Translations under genes and position numbers: made by a program
The notes under the pieces: model-generated
Databases searched by the model: none
What the model was told of the DNA's origin: nothing
The model's input: only the letters and a program-made list of their open reading frames with translations
In this document: positions 53,711 to 63,238 of the stretch, in pieces
How positions within the stretch are numbered: the first letter of the stretch is position 1
Layout of the letters: the number at the start of each line of letters is the position of its first letter
Assembly (NCBI GenBank): GCA_016717655.1
Contig: JADKFC010000005.1
Location: 217,996-281,995, forward strand
DNA length: 64,000 nucleotides
Reading direction: 5' to 3'
From: Saprospiraceae bacterium
GTDB lineage: Bacteria; Bacteroidota; Bacteroidia; Chitinophagales; Saprospiraceae

Positions 53711-56700
53711 ATGGATTTACATCAGAATTATAGCTTGCTGATTCAGAAATTAGATCAATTTATTCGCAAATTTTATCTCAATCAACTGATCAGAGGAGCA
53801 TTATACACAGTAGGTACTGTATTGTTTTTGTTTCTGACTTTCAGTATTTTGGAATACTACCTGTATTTTGGCACCCTGGGCAGAAAGATCCTGTTTTTTG
53901 GCTTCATCGCTGTTTTATTGGGTGCTGCTTATTCATGGGTGCTTTTGCCCCTGTTCCACTACTTCAAATTGGGCAAAACCATAAGTCATGAAGAAGCCGC
54001 CAAAATCATTGGAGATCATTTCAACAACGTAGAAGATAAGTTGCTCAACGTGCTCAACCTGAGAAAACAGGCCGAGGCAATGGAAAACAAGGAACTTTTG
54101 TTTGCCGGTATTGAGCAAAAAACAGAATCCATCAAGTTGGTTCCCTTCAAAGCAGCCATTGACCTGAGTAAAAACAGAAAGTACCTAAGATACGCTCTTC
54201 CTCCCTTTCTTTCATTGGTTTTCCTTTTGTTCGCAGCACCCTCGGTAATCACAGATTCAACGTATCGAATCGTCAACAATGGAAAAGAATTTGCCAAAGC
54301 AGCTCCTTTTTCCTTTGAATTGGGCAAACAAATTTTGGAAGTACCTCAATATGAAGATTTTAACCTGGAGCTTGCCATCAGCGGAAAAGTGCTTCCCAAC
54401 GACGTTTCTGTGGAAATTGATGGCTTCCAATACAAGGCAGAAAAATTAGATAAAGACCACTTTTCGTTTTTGTTCAGAAATGTCCAAAAAGATGTTTCGT
54501 TTCGAATCATTTCCGGATCTGTGACCAGTGAAACCAAAATCCTGAAAGTAATACCCAAGCCAAGTCTTTCTGATTTTACCGTAAGCCTCAATTATCCGGC
54601 CCATACCGGAAGAAGCAGAGAACAACTGACCAATCTGGGAGATCTGATGATACCGGAGGGCACCGTGGTGACCTGGAACTTTAATACCCAAAATACAGAT
54701 CATCTTTTATTAAAATTTGATGCCGATAAGGCCATAAAAGCCGAACAAAAAGAAGCCTCCAAATTTCAATTTAGAAAAAGCATCAACAAGGATCACAGCT
54801 ATCGGGTACTGTATGCCAATGATCGTTTGCCAATACCCGATTCTGTTAATTATTCCATCAATGTCATCAAAGATCAGTTCCCTACCATTTCGGTAGAAGA
54901 ATTTATTGATAGCAATGATAGAAACTTCGTTTATTTTGCCGGTAATGCCTCAGATGATTACGGCATTCAGAATCTTACCTTCCACTATACCCTGATAAAA
55001 CAAAATGGCAAATCAATGCCCGAGATGATGGTAAGGGTACCAAGGGCCGAAGGCAAAGAAATTGCCTATGAGTACAACATTGATTTAAATAAATTAGGGG
55101 TTGAACCGGGTGATAATTTGACCTACTTTTTTGAAGTTGCTGACAACGACATGATCAATGGAAGCAAAAAAAGCAAGACAGGTATTCTGACTTATAATAA
55201 ACCCACTTTTGAAGAATTTAAAAAGCTGGAAAACGAAAACGAGGAACAGATCAAAGACAACCTGGAAAAATCCATAAAAGACCTGGAAAAAATGCAGGAG
55301 AACTTCCGCAAAATGAAGGAAAAACTGCTCCAGGAAAAACAATTGGACTGGCAAAGTAAAAAAGAACTCGAAAAGCTGTTGGAGCAACAAAAAGAGTTGC
55401 AAAACAAGCTGGAAGAAAGCAAGAAAAAAATGGACGAAAACCTGAAAAATCAGGAAGAATTTCAGCAGCCGGATCCCGAGGTAAAAGAAAAACAGGAACG
55501 CATGCAGGAGTTGATGAAAGAAGCCATCAGCCCCGAGCAAAAGGAACTGATGGATAAGATCCAGGAGCTGATGCAGGACCTCGAAAAAGAGGATGCCATG
55601 CAAATGATGGACCAGTTTGAAATGAACAACGAAAATTCCAACAAGGACATGAAACGGCTGCTTGAGTTGTACAAACAGCTGGAGATGGAAAAAGAAGTGA
55701 AAGAACAAATCAAGGAATTGGATAAGTTGGCTGATAAACAAGATGAGCTGGCCAACAAAACAGAAAAAGAAAGCGCCCCCAAAGAAGAACTGAAAAAAGA
55801 ACAGGAAGAACTCAATAAAAAGATGGACGAGCTCGAAAAAAAGATGGACGAGCTCGAAAAAAAGAACGAAGAATTGTCGCCTCCCAAAGAACTCGGAGAT
55901 GACAATAAAGAAAAAATGGAGGATATCAAAAATGATATGAACGACAGCAAAAAGGAGCTGAATAGTAAATCTGGTGACAATAAAAAAGCAGCTAAAAAAG
56001 CAAAAGGACGCGGCCAAAAAGATGAAAAAAATGGGCAAGGACCTGGAGATGAATATGCAGGGTGGAGAGATGGACCAACAGGCCGAAGACATCAAAACCA
56101 TTAGGCAGCTGTTAGAAAACCTGGTAACCGTTTCTTACGATCAGGAACGACTGTCAAAAGACATTGGTTCTACCCCTACTACTACCCCACGTTTTGTGGA
56201 CCTGGTAAAACAACAGTTTAAAATTAAGGGTGATTTTGCCGTCATCGAAGACAGCCTCACCGCCCTGGCCATGAGGGTCGACAAGATTGAAAGTTTTGTA
56301 ACAGAAAAAGTAACCGAAATAAAATACAACCTCAATCACAGCATCGAACAACTGGAAGAAAGACAAAGCAACCGGGCCATCGACAACCAAAGGAGGACCA
56401 TGACCAACCTCAATGACCTGGCCCTTATGCTGAGTGAATCCATGAAAGACATGCAACAACAAATGAGCGGATCCATGCCCGGCAGTCAGATGTGCAACAA
56501 GCCCGGTGGCAAAGGCGAAGGCAAATCAGGTGGCAAGGTGCCAACAGATAAAATTACAGAGGGACAGCAAGGACTAAATGAAGATCTGCAAAAAATGTCT
56601 GACAATATGAAGCAGGGCAAAAAGGGAAGCGCCAAAGATTTTGCAGAAGCCGCTGCCCGCCAGGCCGCTCTGAGAAAGGCATTGCAAGACCTGCAAAAAG

Positions 56701-57053
56701 AAAAGCAGGAACAAGGCAAAGGCGATAGTGGCTTACAGGACATTCTCAATCAAATGGACAAGGTAGAAACCGACCTGGTTAACAAGAGACTCAATGGTGA
56801 ATCATTGGCCCGCCAAAAAGACATTCTTACCCGATTGCTGGAAGCAGAAAAGGCAGAAAGACAACGCGAATTAGATGATAAAAGAAAGGCAGAAACAGGA
56901 GAAGACAAGTTGAGGCCTGTTCCACCCGCCTTACAGGAATACCTCAAAAAACGACAGGCGGAAGCTGCTTTGTACAAAACCGTTTCTCCTTCGTTGAAAG
57001 CACATTATCGCCAATTGGTTGACGACTATTACAAGGCGCTCAAATCAAAATAA
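53711..57053 (+). CDS. DUF4175-family large membrane/coiled-coil protein, split by a frameshift near 55990-56015
   Basis: ATG 53711 (MDLHQNYSLLIQKLDQFIRK). The first frame reads to 56104 but the true protein changes frame in the A-rich stretch near 55990-56015 and ends at 57053; joined about 1113 aa, normal for DUF4175. Three N-terminal membrane helices (about 25-90 and 155-175), a large beta-rich part (about 200-480), then a long Lys/Glu/Gln coiled coil (about 500-800) and a helical C-terminal part with KRLNGESLARQKDILTRLLE. Removing one A gives AAKKQKDAAKKMKKMGKDLE. The role is unknown; its operon partners are an RsbW-like ATPase and ybeY. Confidence 0.85.
55821..55862 (+). repeat. 21-bp perfect tandem repeat, two copies
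   Basis: AGATGGACGAGCTCGAAAAAA occurs at 55821-55841 and 55842-55862, coding two copies of the heptad KMDELEK in the coiled coil of the DUF4175 protein. A recent in-frame duplication. Confidence 0.8.
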
Positions 57054-57057
57054 TACA

Positions 57058-57459
57058 ATGGTAAAGAAAACAATAAAACTTTCTTCTTCACCCACAAGTA
57101 TTACCGTGCTTGAAGAATACCTTCAGGATTTATTATTGGAAAACCAACTTTGTGCATCCAAATTTCCGGATATACTCATCAGTCTTACAGAGGCTGTAAA
57201 CAACGCAATTATTCATGGCAATAAATCAGATGCCAGTAAAGAAGTTCAGGTCAATTGTAAGCACAGCAAAACGGGAATTTCCTTTTCCATCATAGACCAG
57301 GGCAATGGCTTTGATCCACAAACCATTCCCGATCCTACCTCCCCCGAAAAAATTGAATGTTGCGGTGGACGCGGCGTTTTTATCATCAATGCACTTGCAG
57401 ATAAGGTGGCCTATAAAAACAACGGAAGTACGGTGGAAATCTACTTCAATCTTGCCTGA
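57058..57459 (+). CDS. RsbW-like HATPase (anti-sigma/serine kinase type)
   Basis: 133 aa from ATG 57058; the open frame back to 57019 lies in the preceding gene. N-box LTEAVNNAIIHGNK, G1 box DQGNGFDPQTI and G2 region GGRGVFIINALADKVAY identify a HATPase_c_2 domain, which fills the whole protein. Such proteins phosphorylate anti-anti-sigma factors, but no STAS partner is nearby. It starts 4 bp after the DUF4175 gene and overlaps ybeY by one base, so it is part of that operon. Confidence 0.9.
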   Translation: MVKKTIKLSSSPTSITVLEEYLQDLLLENQLCASKFPDILISLTEAVNNAIIHGNKSDASKEVQVNCKHSKTGISFSIIDQGNGFDPQTIPDPTSPEKIECCGGRGVFIINALADKVAYKNNGSTVEIYFNLA

Positions 57460-57899
57460 TGGAAGAAACGGTTTTATTTCACGAAGAAGATGCCATTTTA
57501 CCGGCTTATTTTGATCCTGCTTTGACCCAAACCTGGTTAGAAAACCTGGCCCGGGAACACGGGTCTTCCATTGCCCAACTCAACTATATTTTTTGTTCCG
57601 ACGAATACCTGCTCAACATCAACCAGGAATACCTTCAACACGATGACTATACCGACATCATTACCTTTCCCTACCAACAAGGGGCAACGGTGGAAAGTGA
57701 CATCTTTATCAGCCTGGAAAGAGTAAAAGAAAATGCCGCTCAGTTTTCTGAAGGCGACGAAAAACAGGAATTGCTCCGGGTCATTGCACACGGCCTGCTT
57801 CACCTGATTGGTTTTGGCGATAAAAAAGAAGAAGATGTGCAGAAAATGAGGGATGCAGAAAACAAAGCCATTGAAAGCTATCGGCATTTGCAGCCTTAA
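57459..57899 (+). CDS. ybeY: Endoribonuclease YbeY (rRNA maturation)
   Basis: 146 aa. It contains QEYLQHDDYTDIITFPY and the metal site RVIAHGLLHLIGFGDKKEED. The third His of the enterobacterial HGxLHLxGYDH is absent, but Bacteroidota YbeY commonly reads GYKDK at this place, so this is normal for the group. It trims 16S rRNA and takes part in ribosome quality control. Confidence 0.92.
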   Translation: MEETVLFHEEDAILPAYFDPALTQTWLENLAREHGSSIAQLNYIFCSDEYLLNINQEYLQHDDYTDIITFPYQQGATVESDIFISLERVKENAAQFSEGDEKQELLRVIAHGLLHLIGFGDKKEEDVQKMRDAENKAIESYRHLQP

Positions 57900-57902
57900 G
57901 CC

Positions 57903-57910
57903 TACTTTTG
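57903..57910 (+). promoter_or_regulatory. Possible -7 element TActTTTG before thrB
   Basis: A perfect TAnnTTTG 16 bp before the ATG. The best TTTG upstream (57887-57890) is only 12 bp away, so the -33 part is weak. Confidence 0.45.
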
Positions 57911-57926
57911 TACCAGAATTATTTTT

Positions 57927-58859
57927 ATGTCAGTTTCCATTAAAGTATTTGCACCCGCTTCTGTTGCCAATGTAGCCGTAGGTTTTGATATCCTGGGTTT
58001 TGCCCTGGAAAAACCCGGAGACGAAATCATCGTTAGGCCCGGCAAAGAAAAAGGACTCCGCATTACTACCATTACCGGTGCTCAAAACAAACTTCCCCTG
58101 GAGGTATCCAAAAATACGGCCGGCTACGCAGCCCTCCGACTCCTCCAACATTTGGGAGAAGAAGACTGCCCCATCGAAATGGAAATCCATAAAAAAATGC
58201 CTTTCGGCAGCGGACTGGGATCTTCTGCCGCCAGCGCGGCAGGCGGGGTCTTCGCTGTCAATTCCTACCTCAAAACAGGGCTCTCCAAGGCAGATATATT
58301 AAGGTTTGCGGTCGAAGGAGAGCAGATTGCCGATGGTGCCTTTCATGCTGACAATGTAGCCCCCTCTTTGTTAGGCGGACTCATCATGATCAGGGACAAT
58401 GAAAGCCTCGATTTCAAAAAAATTCACGTGCCGCCCGGGCTTTTTGTTGCTGTCATTTATCCCCACATCACCGTGCTTACAAGAGATTCAAGGGCCATCC
58501 TGGCCCCGGATGTAAGCCTGAAAACCGTTATCCGTCAAAGCGGAAACCTGGCCGGCTTCATTGCATCTATGTACACAGCAGATTTTGACATGATGAGGCG
58601 GTCTCTTGAAGATCTGATCATCGAGCCCCAAAGAGCCTCTTTGATCCCTGGTTTTTATGAGTTAAAAGAGATGGCCTTAAAAACCGGCTGCCTGGGCTTC
58701 TCCATCAGTGGAGCAGGTCCCTCCATGTTTGCCTTGTGCGACAATTCTCATTTGGCAGAAGAAATTTGTACCAAAGCCACCGGCATCTTGGCGGGTAAAA
58801 AGATCAAATCCGATACCTTTTTATCTAAAATCAACCTGGAAGGTGCCTTCCGGTACTAG
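57927..58859 (+). CDS. thrB: Homoserine kinase
   Basis: 310 aa GHMP kinase. APASVANVAVGFDILGFAL at the start, the ATP loop MPFGSGLGSSAASAAGG, EGEQIADGAFHADNVAPSLL and GFSISGAGPSMFAL at the C-terminus are the family motifs. It phosphorylates homoserine for threonine synthesis. thrA and thrC are not next to it. Its own -7 box suggests separate transcription from ybeY. Confidence 0.94.
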   Translation: MSVSIKVFAPASVANVAVGFDILGFALEKPGDEIIVRPGKEKGLRITTITGAQNKLPLEVSKNTAGYAALRLLQHLGEEDCPIEMEIHKKMPFGSGLGSSAASAAGGVFAVNSYLKTGLSKADILRFAVEGEQIADGAFHADNVAPSLLGGLIMIRDNESLDFKKIHVPPGLFVAVIYPHITVLTRDSRAILAPDVSLKTVIRQSGNLAGFIASMYTADFDMMRRSLEDLIIEPQRASLIPGFYELKEMALKTGCLGFSISGAGPSMFALCDNSHLAEEICTKATGILAGKKIKSDTFLSKINLEGAFRY

Positions 58860-58868
58860 ATTCGACTA

Positions 58869-59288
58869 CTAGCTTTTAAAAACTTCAATCTCGGCAGTGG
58901 CTTTCACCAGGTCTGTAAACTTGCCCTTAAATCGGGTAGCTTTCACCAGGTGATTGTCAATCCAGTGATAATTGCCTCCCCTGGGCTTGCACAACAAAAT
59001 GCCGTGGTATTTAAAGCCATGTTGGTTGAGCCAGGTTTCGGTGATGGTCCTGTGCGCTTCTGTTCTCGATGAGAAAAAGGTGATGATGTGGCCTTCATCG
59101 TACCATTTGTTGATGATTTCAAGGGCGTCAGGATAAGGTGCGCAGGTTACCATTCTTTCAGGCTCTTCATTGGGCACGTCGTCGCAAATGGTGCCATCAA
59201 TATCGATCAGGTAATTTTTTACATCACTGCCAAGTACCGGACTCAGCGTATTTCCTTGGTCGTCTGTAAGGGATTGTAATGAACTCAT
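58869..59288 (-). CDS. HAD-like hydrolase, LNS2/capsule-phosphatase type
   Basis: 139 aa. HAD motif I reads YLIDIDGTICDD (DxDGT), motif II TFFSSRTEAH, motif III region LLCKPRGGNYHWIDNH. Similar short Bacteroidota proteins are often labelled phosphoheptose isomerase or capsular phosphatase without proof. It probably dephosphorylates a small metabolite. Convergent with thrB. Confidence 0.8.
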   Translation of the reverse strand: MSSLQSLTDDQGNTLSPVLGSDVKNYLIDIDGTICDDVPNEEPERMVTCAPYPDALEIINKWYDEGHIITFFSSRTEAHRTITETWLNQHGFKYHGILLCKPRGGNYHWIDNHLVKATRFKGKFTDLVKATAEIEVFKS

Positions 59289-59307
59289 GATTTGTTTTCT
59301 CTCTGTT

Positions 59308-60108
59308 TTAATTGAATGAAATGTAGTTTTTGGGATTTACGGGTTGTCCGTCGTACCAAAGCTCAAAATGAAGGTGGGGTCCGCTTGACATTTCGCCTGA
59401 GTTACCAATAATGGCAACGGCCTGCCCCGTTTGTACTTTTTGTCCCGGTTTTACCAAAATGGCCGAATTGTGCTTTTATACCGACACAATGTTTCGTGGA
59501 TGCTGGATTAAAACCGAGTTTCCTGACTCAACAGACCACTCTGCACTGAGCACAATGCCTTCCATCACCGATTTTACCGCCGTTCCTTTGGGTGCAATGA
59601 TGTCTGTGCCCAGGTGCTCACGGCTAGGGTCGTAATCGGCGCTGATGCTGCCCGACAGTGGCGAGGCAAACACAAGGTGGTCGAGGGCCCTCGCTTTCAT
59701 AGATTCTACCACATCGCTGTTCTTGAGCGATTGTGGTGCCTTAGCAGCTTGTTCTACTTCCGCATTTTCTATGGATTTGAGCATGTTTTTTAAGCCCATG
59801 GTGTAGGTGTCGTGGGCCTGAACCTGCTTTTCCAATTCGTCAATCCTGCGCGTGAGTTCAACAAATTCGGAATTTTCTTTTATTTCTCCATATCCCGGAA
59901 TCCACCTTTTCACCGGTGTAAAAACAATAAATGACACCACCATAACGGTGAGTAGCACCATCACGGAACTGAGTAAAATGTAAACAATTAATAGGGAAAA
60001 ACTAAAGGATGTAACCTCTCTCAGGTCGTCATCATCCAGAATTACAAGCCTGTAATTGTCCTGAAGTCGCTCTAACAATGATCTTTTAGTACCCTCCTCC
60101 ACGGACAT
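59308..60108 (-). CDS. M23 (LytM-type) peptidase, interrupted by in-frame TAA at 59476-59478
   Basis: 267 codons. A cytoplasmic N-terminus is followed by one membrane helix (about 36-62), a coiled coil (about 80-120) and the LytM domain (about 140-265). The open frame stops after RNIVSV, but the same frame then continues KHNSAILVKPGQKVQTGQAV, GPHLHFELWYDGQPVNPKNY, up to TAA at 59308. TAA stands where the family has Tyr (VYKH). The zinc ligands EHLGTD and HLH are intact, the latter beyond the TAA. It cuts peptide cross-links in peptidoglycan or acts as an amidase activator. Consensus error or nonsense mutation cannot be told apart. Confidence 0.85.
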
Positions 60109-60114
60109 TATGCA

Positions 60115-60153
60115 TTGTTTTTCAGAAAAATAAAATAATTTTGCGCAAAATTA
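60115..60153. promoter_or_regulatory. Divergent promoter built on an 18-bp palindrome
   Basis: TAATTTTGCGCAAAATTA (60136-60153) is perfectly self-complementary. Read on plus it gives TAatTTTG for the SprE/PorW-like gene, with TTG at 60115-60117 as -33 (18-bp spacing). Read on minus it gives TAatTTTG (60146-60153) for the M23 peptidase gene, 38 bp before its ATG; no clear -33 is seen on that side. Confidence 0.6.
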
Positions 60154-60191
60154 GTTATAAATACACTAATAGTACTGTTAATAATTATTAA

Positions 60192-63100
60192 ATGAGGAGT
60201 AATCGCTTTTTGGGGGTTGTTTCAGCCCTGCTCATTGTGGCTATGGTTTTTACATCTGGGTGTGTATCCAGAAAGCGAAAAAATGAAGTCTCAAAAGTTG
60301 GCAAGTTTTATCACAATGTAACTTCTGAGTACAACGGGTACTTTAATGCCAACGAGCTTTATGAGGCTAGTTTGCTCACTTTGCGTGAAAAAAACAACGA
60401 CAACTACTCCAAAATCCTGGATGTTTACGATTATCTCGCTGTTCCCGACCCCAAAATTGTCAATGCCGACTTAGACAAGGCCATCGAAAAACTCACCCGT
60501 GTGGCTGCCATTCACGAGCCGGGCGACTGGGTAGACAATTGTTATGTGCTGATGGCCAAAGCGCAATACCTCAAACAAGATTATGAAAGAGCCCTCGAAA
60601 CCCTGGAATATTTTGAAGAAGATTTTAATCCCGTTAATCCCTACGGCAGAAATTTTCAGAAAAAAAAGTTGACTTCTAAACAAAAGAAAGCAGCATCTGA
60701 GGCCAAAAGAGAAGAAGAAAAGAAAAAAAGAGAGGAAGCCAAGGAAGTGGTAACCAAGGACAGAGAAGAGGAAAAAAAGGCAAAAGAAGAAGCCAAAAAA
60801 GACCTCAAGAAAAAAAGGGAAGAAGAGAAAAAAGCCAGGGATAAACAAAGAGAGCAGGAAAAGAAAGAAAGAGAAAAACAAAAAAAACGCGGCAAAAGAA
60901 CCGCCAAAACCAAGCCCGAGGTCAAAACCGACTCTCTTACCAACCAGCCGGTAAACAAAACAGCGCCCAAAGAGCCCTCTAACGTCAATAAACCAGCAGA
61001 GCAGCCCACTGTGAAGAAAACGGAGGAAGAGGTCGTAGAGGCCCCTGAAACTGCGCCACAGGCCAAAAAGGACAAGAAAGACAATACTTCCTACAGCGAA
61101 GGCCTGGTTTGGCTGGCAAAAACCTATACCCGCACCGAACAATACTCAAACGCAGAGTTTTTGCTCAAAAACCTGGAAAAAACACCGGGAATCAAAGAAG
61201 CCGTATTGGATGAAATCAATCCGGCCATGGCAGATCTTATGATCAAACAAAAAGAATATGAGACCGCTTTGGATTATTTAGACAAAGCCATTGCAGGCAA
61301 CGGCCGAAAAAATGACAAGGCCCGTTATGCCTACATAGCAGGCCAAATTTATAGGTTTATGAAAAACCCTGCCGTGGCCTCTGATTACTTTTTGAAGGCA
61401 AAAAACAACGCAAAAGATTTTAAACTGAAGTTTATGTCAGAGCTGGCCTATGCCACCACCCTGGCGTCCAAATCCAACGGCGGGCCCGAAGCAACGGTCA
61501 GACAATTGGAAAAGTTTTTAAAAGAAGATAAGTACCGGGAGTTTAGAGATCAAATCTATTTTTCTTTGGGAGAATCTGTTTTACCTACAGACAAGGCCAA
61601 GGCAAAAGAATACTTCCTCGAAAGTTCAAAAAACAACAACAACAACGTTTCACTAAAAACCGAGACGGCTTACTACCTTGCTACCCTCCACCTGGAGGAA
61701 AAGATCTACCAGAAATCAAAAGTCTACTTTGATTCTACCCTGATCAACCTGCCCAAAACCGACGAGCGGTATTTCTATGTCAAAAACATGGCAGAAAACC
61801 TTAGCTCCATCGCCAAATATGCCCAAACCGTTGAAAGACTGGACAGCTTACTGGCCATGGGCGAATTATCAGCCGATGAGCTTAAAAAAATTGCCAAACG
61901 ACGATTGGATGCAGAGAGAAAGGCGGGCAAGGCCGAAGAACAAAGTGTCGGCGCCAAACAAGGTTTGTTTACCAATCCATCCAAGGGTACAGGCAGTGGC
62001 TTTAGCAACTTTTTTGCTTACAGCCTTTCTGCTGTGGAAGCTGGAAAAAATAGTTTTAAAAATACCTGGGGCAGTCGTAAATCTGAAGACAACTGGCGAA
62101 GGTCTAATAAAAGTTACAACCAGGCCGACACCGATCCGGTGGCAGATCAAAATGCAGGCGTAAATGAATCTGCAGACGTGACCGATGCAGAATACAAACG
62201 CATCATGGCCGATGTGCCTTTAAATTCATTTCAGAAAGAACAGTACCGAACCGAAATGAGAAAGGCGCTGTATGGCCTGGGTAAAGACTACCGCGATAAA
62301 ATTCAGGAATACCAGCTGTCTATAGATGTTTTGGAAAAGCTGATATTGGAATATCCCGGAAACAAAAACGAAGCGGAAGTGTATTATTACCTGTATCTCA
62401 ATTATACAGATCTCAACAATACCGCCATGGCTGACAAATACAAAGCCCTGCTGTTGAGCAAGTATCCGGATGATAAATTTACCAAAATTGCCAGCGATGC
62501 CAATTACCTGGCTGCCTTATCTGCGGATGCCAAAAAACTAGACCTGTATTATGACCAGAGTTATGATCTGTTCCAGAAAGGACAATACGATAAGGTATCA
62601 GGAAGAATTCAGAATGCCATCGACGCCTTTGGAAAAGAAAATAAATTGATGGCCAAATTTTCATTGCTCAACGCCATGTGCCTGGGCGCCACCCAGGGCA
62701 AAGATGCCTACATCAATGCGCTCAAGGAAGTGGTAGTGCGTTATCCAAAGACACCGGAGGAATCCAAGGCAAAAGAAATTATGCGCTTTCTGGTAGGCGA
62801 TGCTACCGCCTTTGACCAGGTGGACCCCAAAGAGGTGGATAAGACGTATGAATTGGAAAACGACTCAAGACATTACGTAGCCGTTATCGTTTTAACAGGA
62901 GAAGCAGAGGCCTTCGAAAATGCCAAAATCGCCGTTTCTGATTACAACAAACAATTTCACGGAATTGAAAATCTACAGCTGGGAGAAAACATTTTGAGCA
63001 AAGAAGAAAAAACCCAGCTCATCCTGGTAAGAAGTTTTGACAACAGCGCAAAAGCCATGAGGTATTACGAAGGGGTGCAAAAAAGCAGAGACTTGTTCAT

Positions 63101-63224
63101 CCCTCCTGCCATAGCCGGTTTTGAAATCCTTCCCATTACTACCCGCAATTATCGCAAGATGATGCAAGACAAAACCCACTCTAAGTACAGGGTGTTTTTC
63201 GAAAAAAATTATTTGAATAAGTAA
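60192..63224 (+). CDS. SprE/PorW-like type IX secretion/gliding lipoprotein with TPRs
   Basis: 1010 aa. The lipoprotein signal ends MVFTSGC (Cys24). Next is a conserved N-terminal TPR block: FYHNVTSEYNGYFNANELYE and DNCYVLMAKAQYLKQDYERA, as in SprE/PorW. Residues about 155-300 are a low-complexity Lys/Glu/Arg stretch with a Thr/Pro-rich tail. More TPRs follow (about 300-850), and the C-terminal part (LRSFDNSAKAMRYYEGVQ, FEILPITTRNYRKMM) resembles the family's end. SprE/PorW links to the type IX machinery in Flavobacterium and Porphyromonas. The assignment rests on the N- and C-terminal patterns; no other T9SS gene is in the window. Confidence 0.8.
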   Translation: MRSNRFLGVVSALLIVAMVFTSGCVSRKRKNEVSKVGKFYHNVTSEYNGYFNANELYEASLLTLREKNNDNYSKILDVYDYLAVPDPKIVNADLDKAIEKLTRVAAIHEPGDWVDNCYVLMAKAQYLKQDYERALETLEYFEEDFNPVNPYGRNFQKKKLTSKQKKAASEAKREEEKKKREEAKEVVTKDREEEKKAKEEAKKDLKKKREEEKKARDKQREQEKKEREKQKKRGKRTAKTKPEVKTDSLTNQPVNKTAPKEPSNVNKPAEQPTVKKTEEEVVEAPETAPQAKKDKKDNTSYSEGLVWLAKTYTRTEQYSNAEFLLKNLEKTPGIKEAVLDEINPAMADLMIKQKEYETALDYLDKAIAGNGRKNDKARYAYIAGQIYRFMKNPAVASDYFLKAKNNAKDFKLKFMSELAYATTLASKSNGGPEATVRQLEKFLKEDKYREFRDQIYFSLGESVLPTDKAKAKEYFLESSKNNNNNVSLKTETAYYLATLHLEEKIYQKSKVYFDSTLINLPKTDERYFYVKNMAENLSSIAKYAQTVERLDSLLAMGELSADELKKIAKRRLDAERKAGKAEEQSVGAKQGLFTNPSKGTGSGFSNFFAYSLSAVEAGKNSFKNTWGSRKSEDNWRRSNKSYNQADTDPVADQNAGVNESADVTDAEYKRIMADVPLNSFQKEQYRTEMRKALYGLGKDYRDKIQEYQLSIDVLEKLILEYPGNKNEAEVYYYLYLNYTDLNNTAMADKYKALLLSKYPDDKFTKIASDANYLAALSADAKKLDLYYDQSYDLFQKGQYDKVSGRIQNAIDAFGKENKLMAKFSLLNAMCLGATQGKDAYINALKEVVVRYPKTPEESKAKEIMRFLVGDATAFDQVDPKEVDKTYELENDSRHYVAVIVLTGEAEAFENAKIAVSDYNKQFHGIENLQLGENILSKEEKTQLILVRSFDNSAKAMRYYEGVQKSRDLFIPPAIAGFEILPITTRNYRKMMQDKTHSKYRVFFEKNYLNK

Positions 63225-63238
63225 GGATTTTCCGGCTA

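Noticed and set aside
55094..56101. 335-aa open frame on the minus strand, very rich in Phe and Leu
   Set aside because: It is the mirror of the Lys/Glu/Gln coiled-coil codons of the DUF4175 gene (AAA/GAA read back as TTT/TTC); no signal, motif or start context of its own.
57459..57899. YbeY inactivated by loss of the third metal His
   Set aside because: Bacteroidota YbeY proteins commonly have a KDK-type sequence in that place, so it is the normal form for the group.
24799..59478. TAA recoded as Tyr (two genes have TAA where Tyr is expected)
   Set aside because: TAA is the normal stop of many genes in this window, for example fecR, mrdA and the SprE/PorW-like gene, so it is not reassigned; base errors or mutations explain the two cases better.
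60471..61142. 223-aa Phe/Leu/Gly-rich open frame on minus
   Set aside because: Antisense shadow of the Lys/Glu-rich stretch of the SprE/PorW-like gene.
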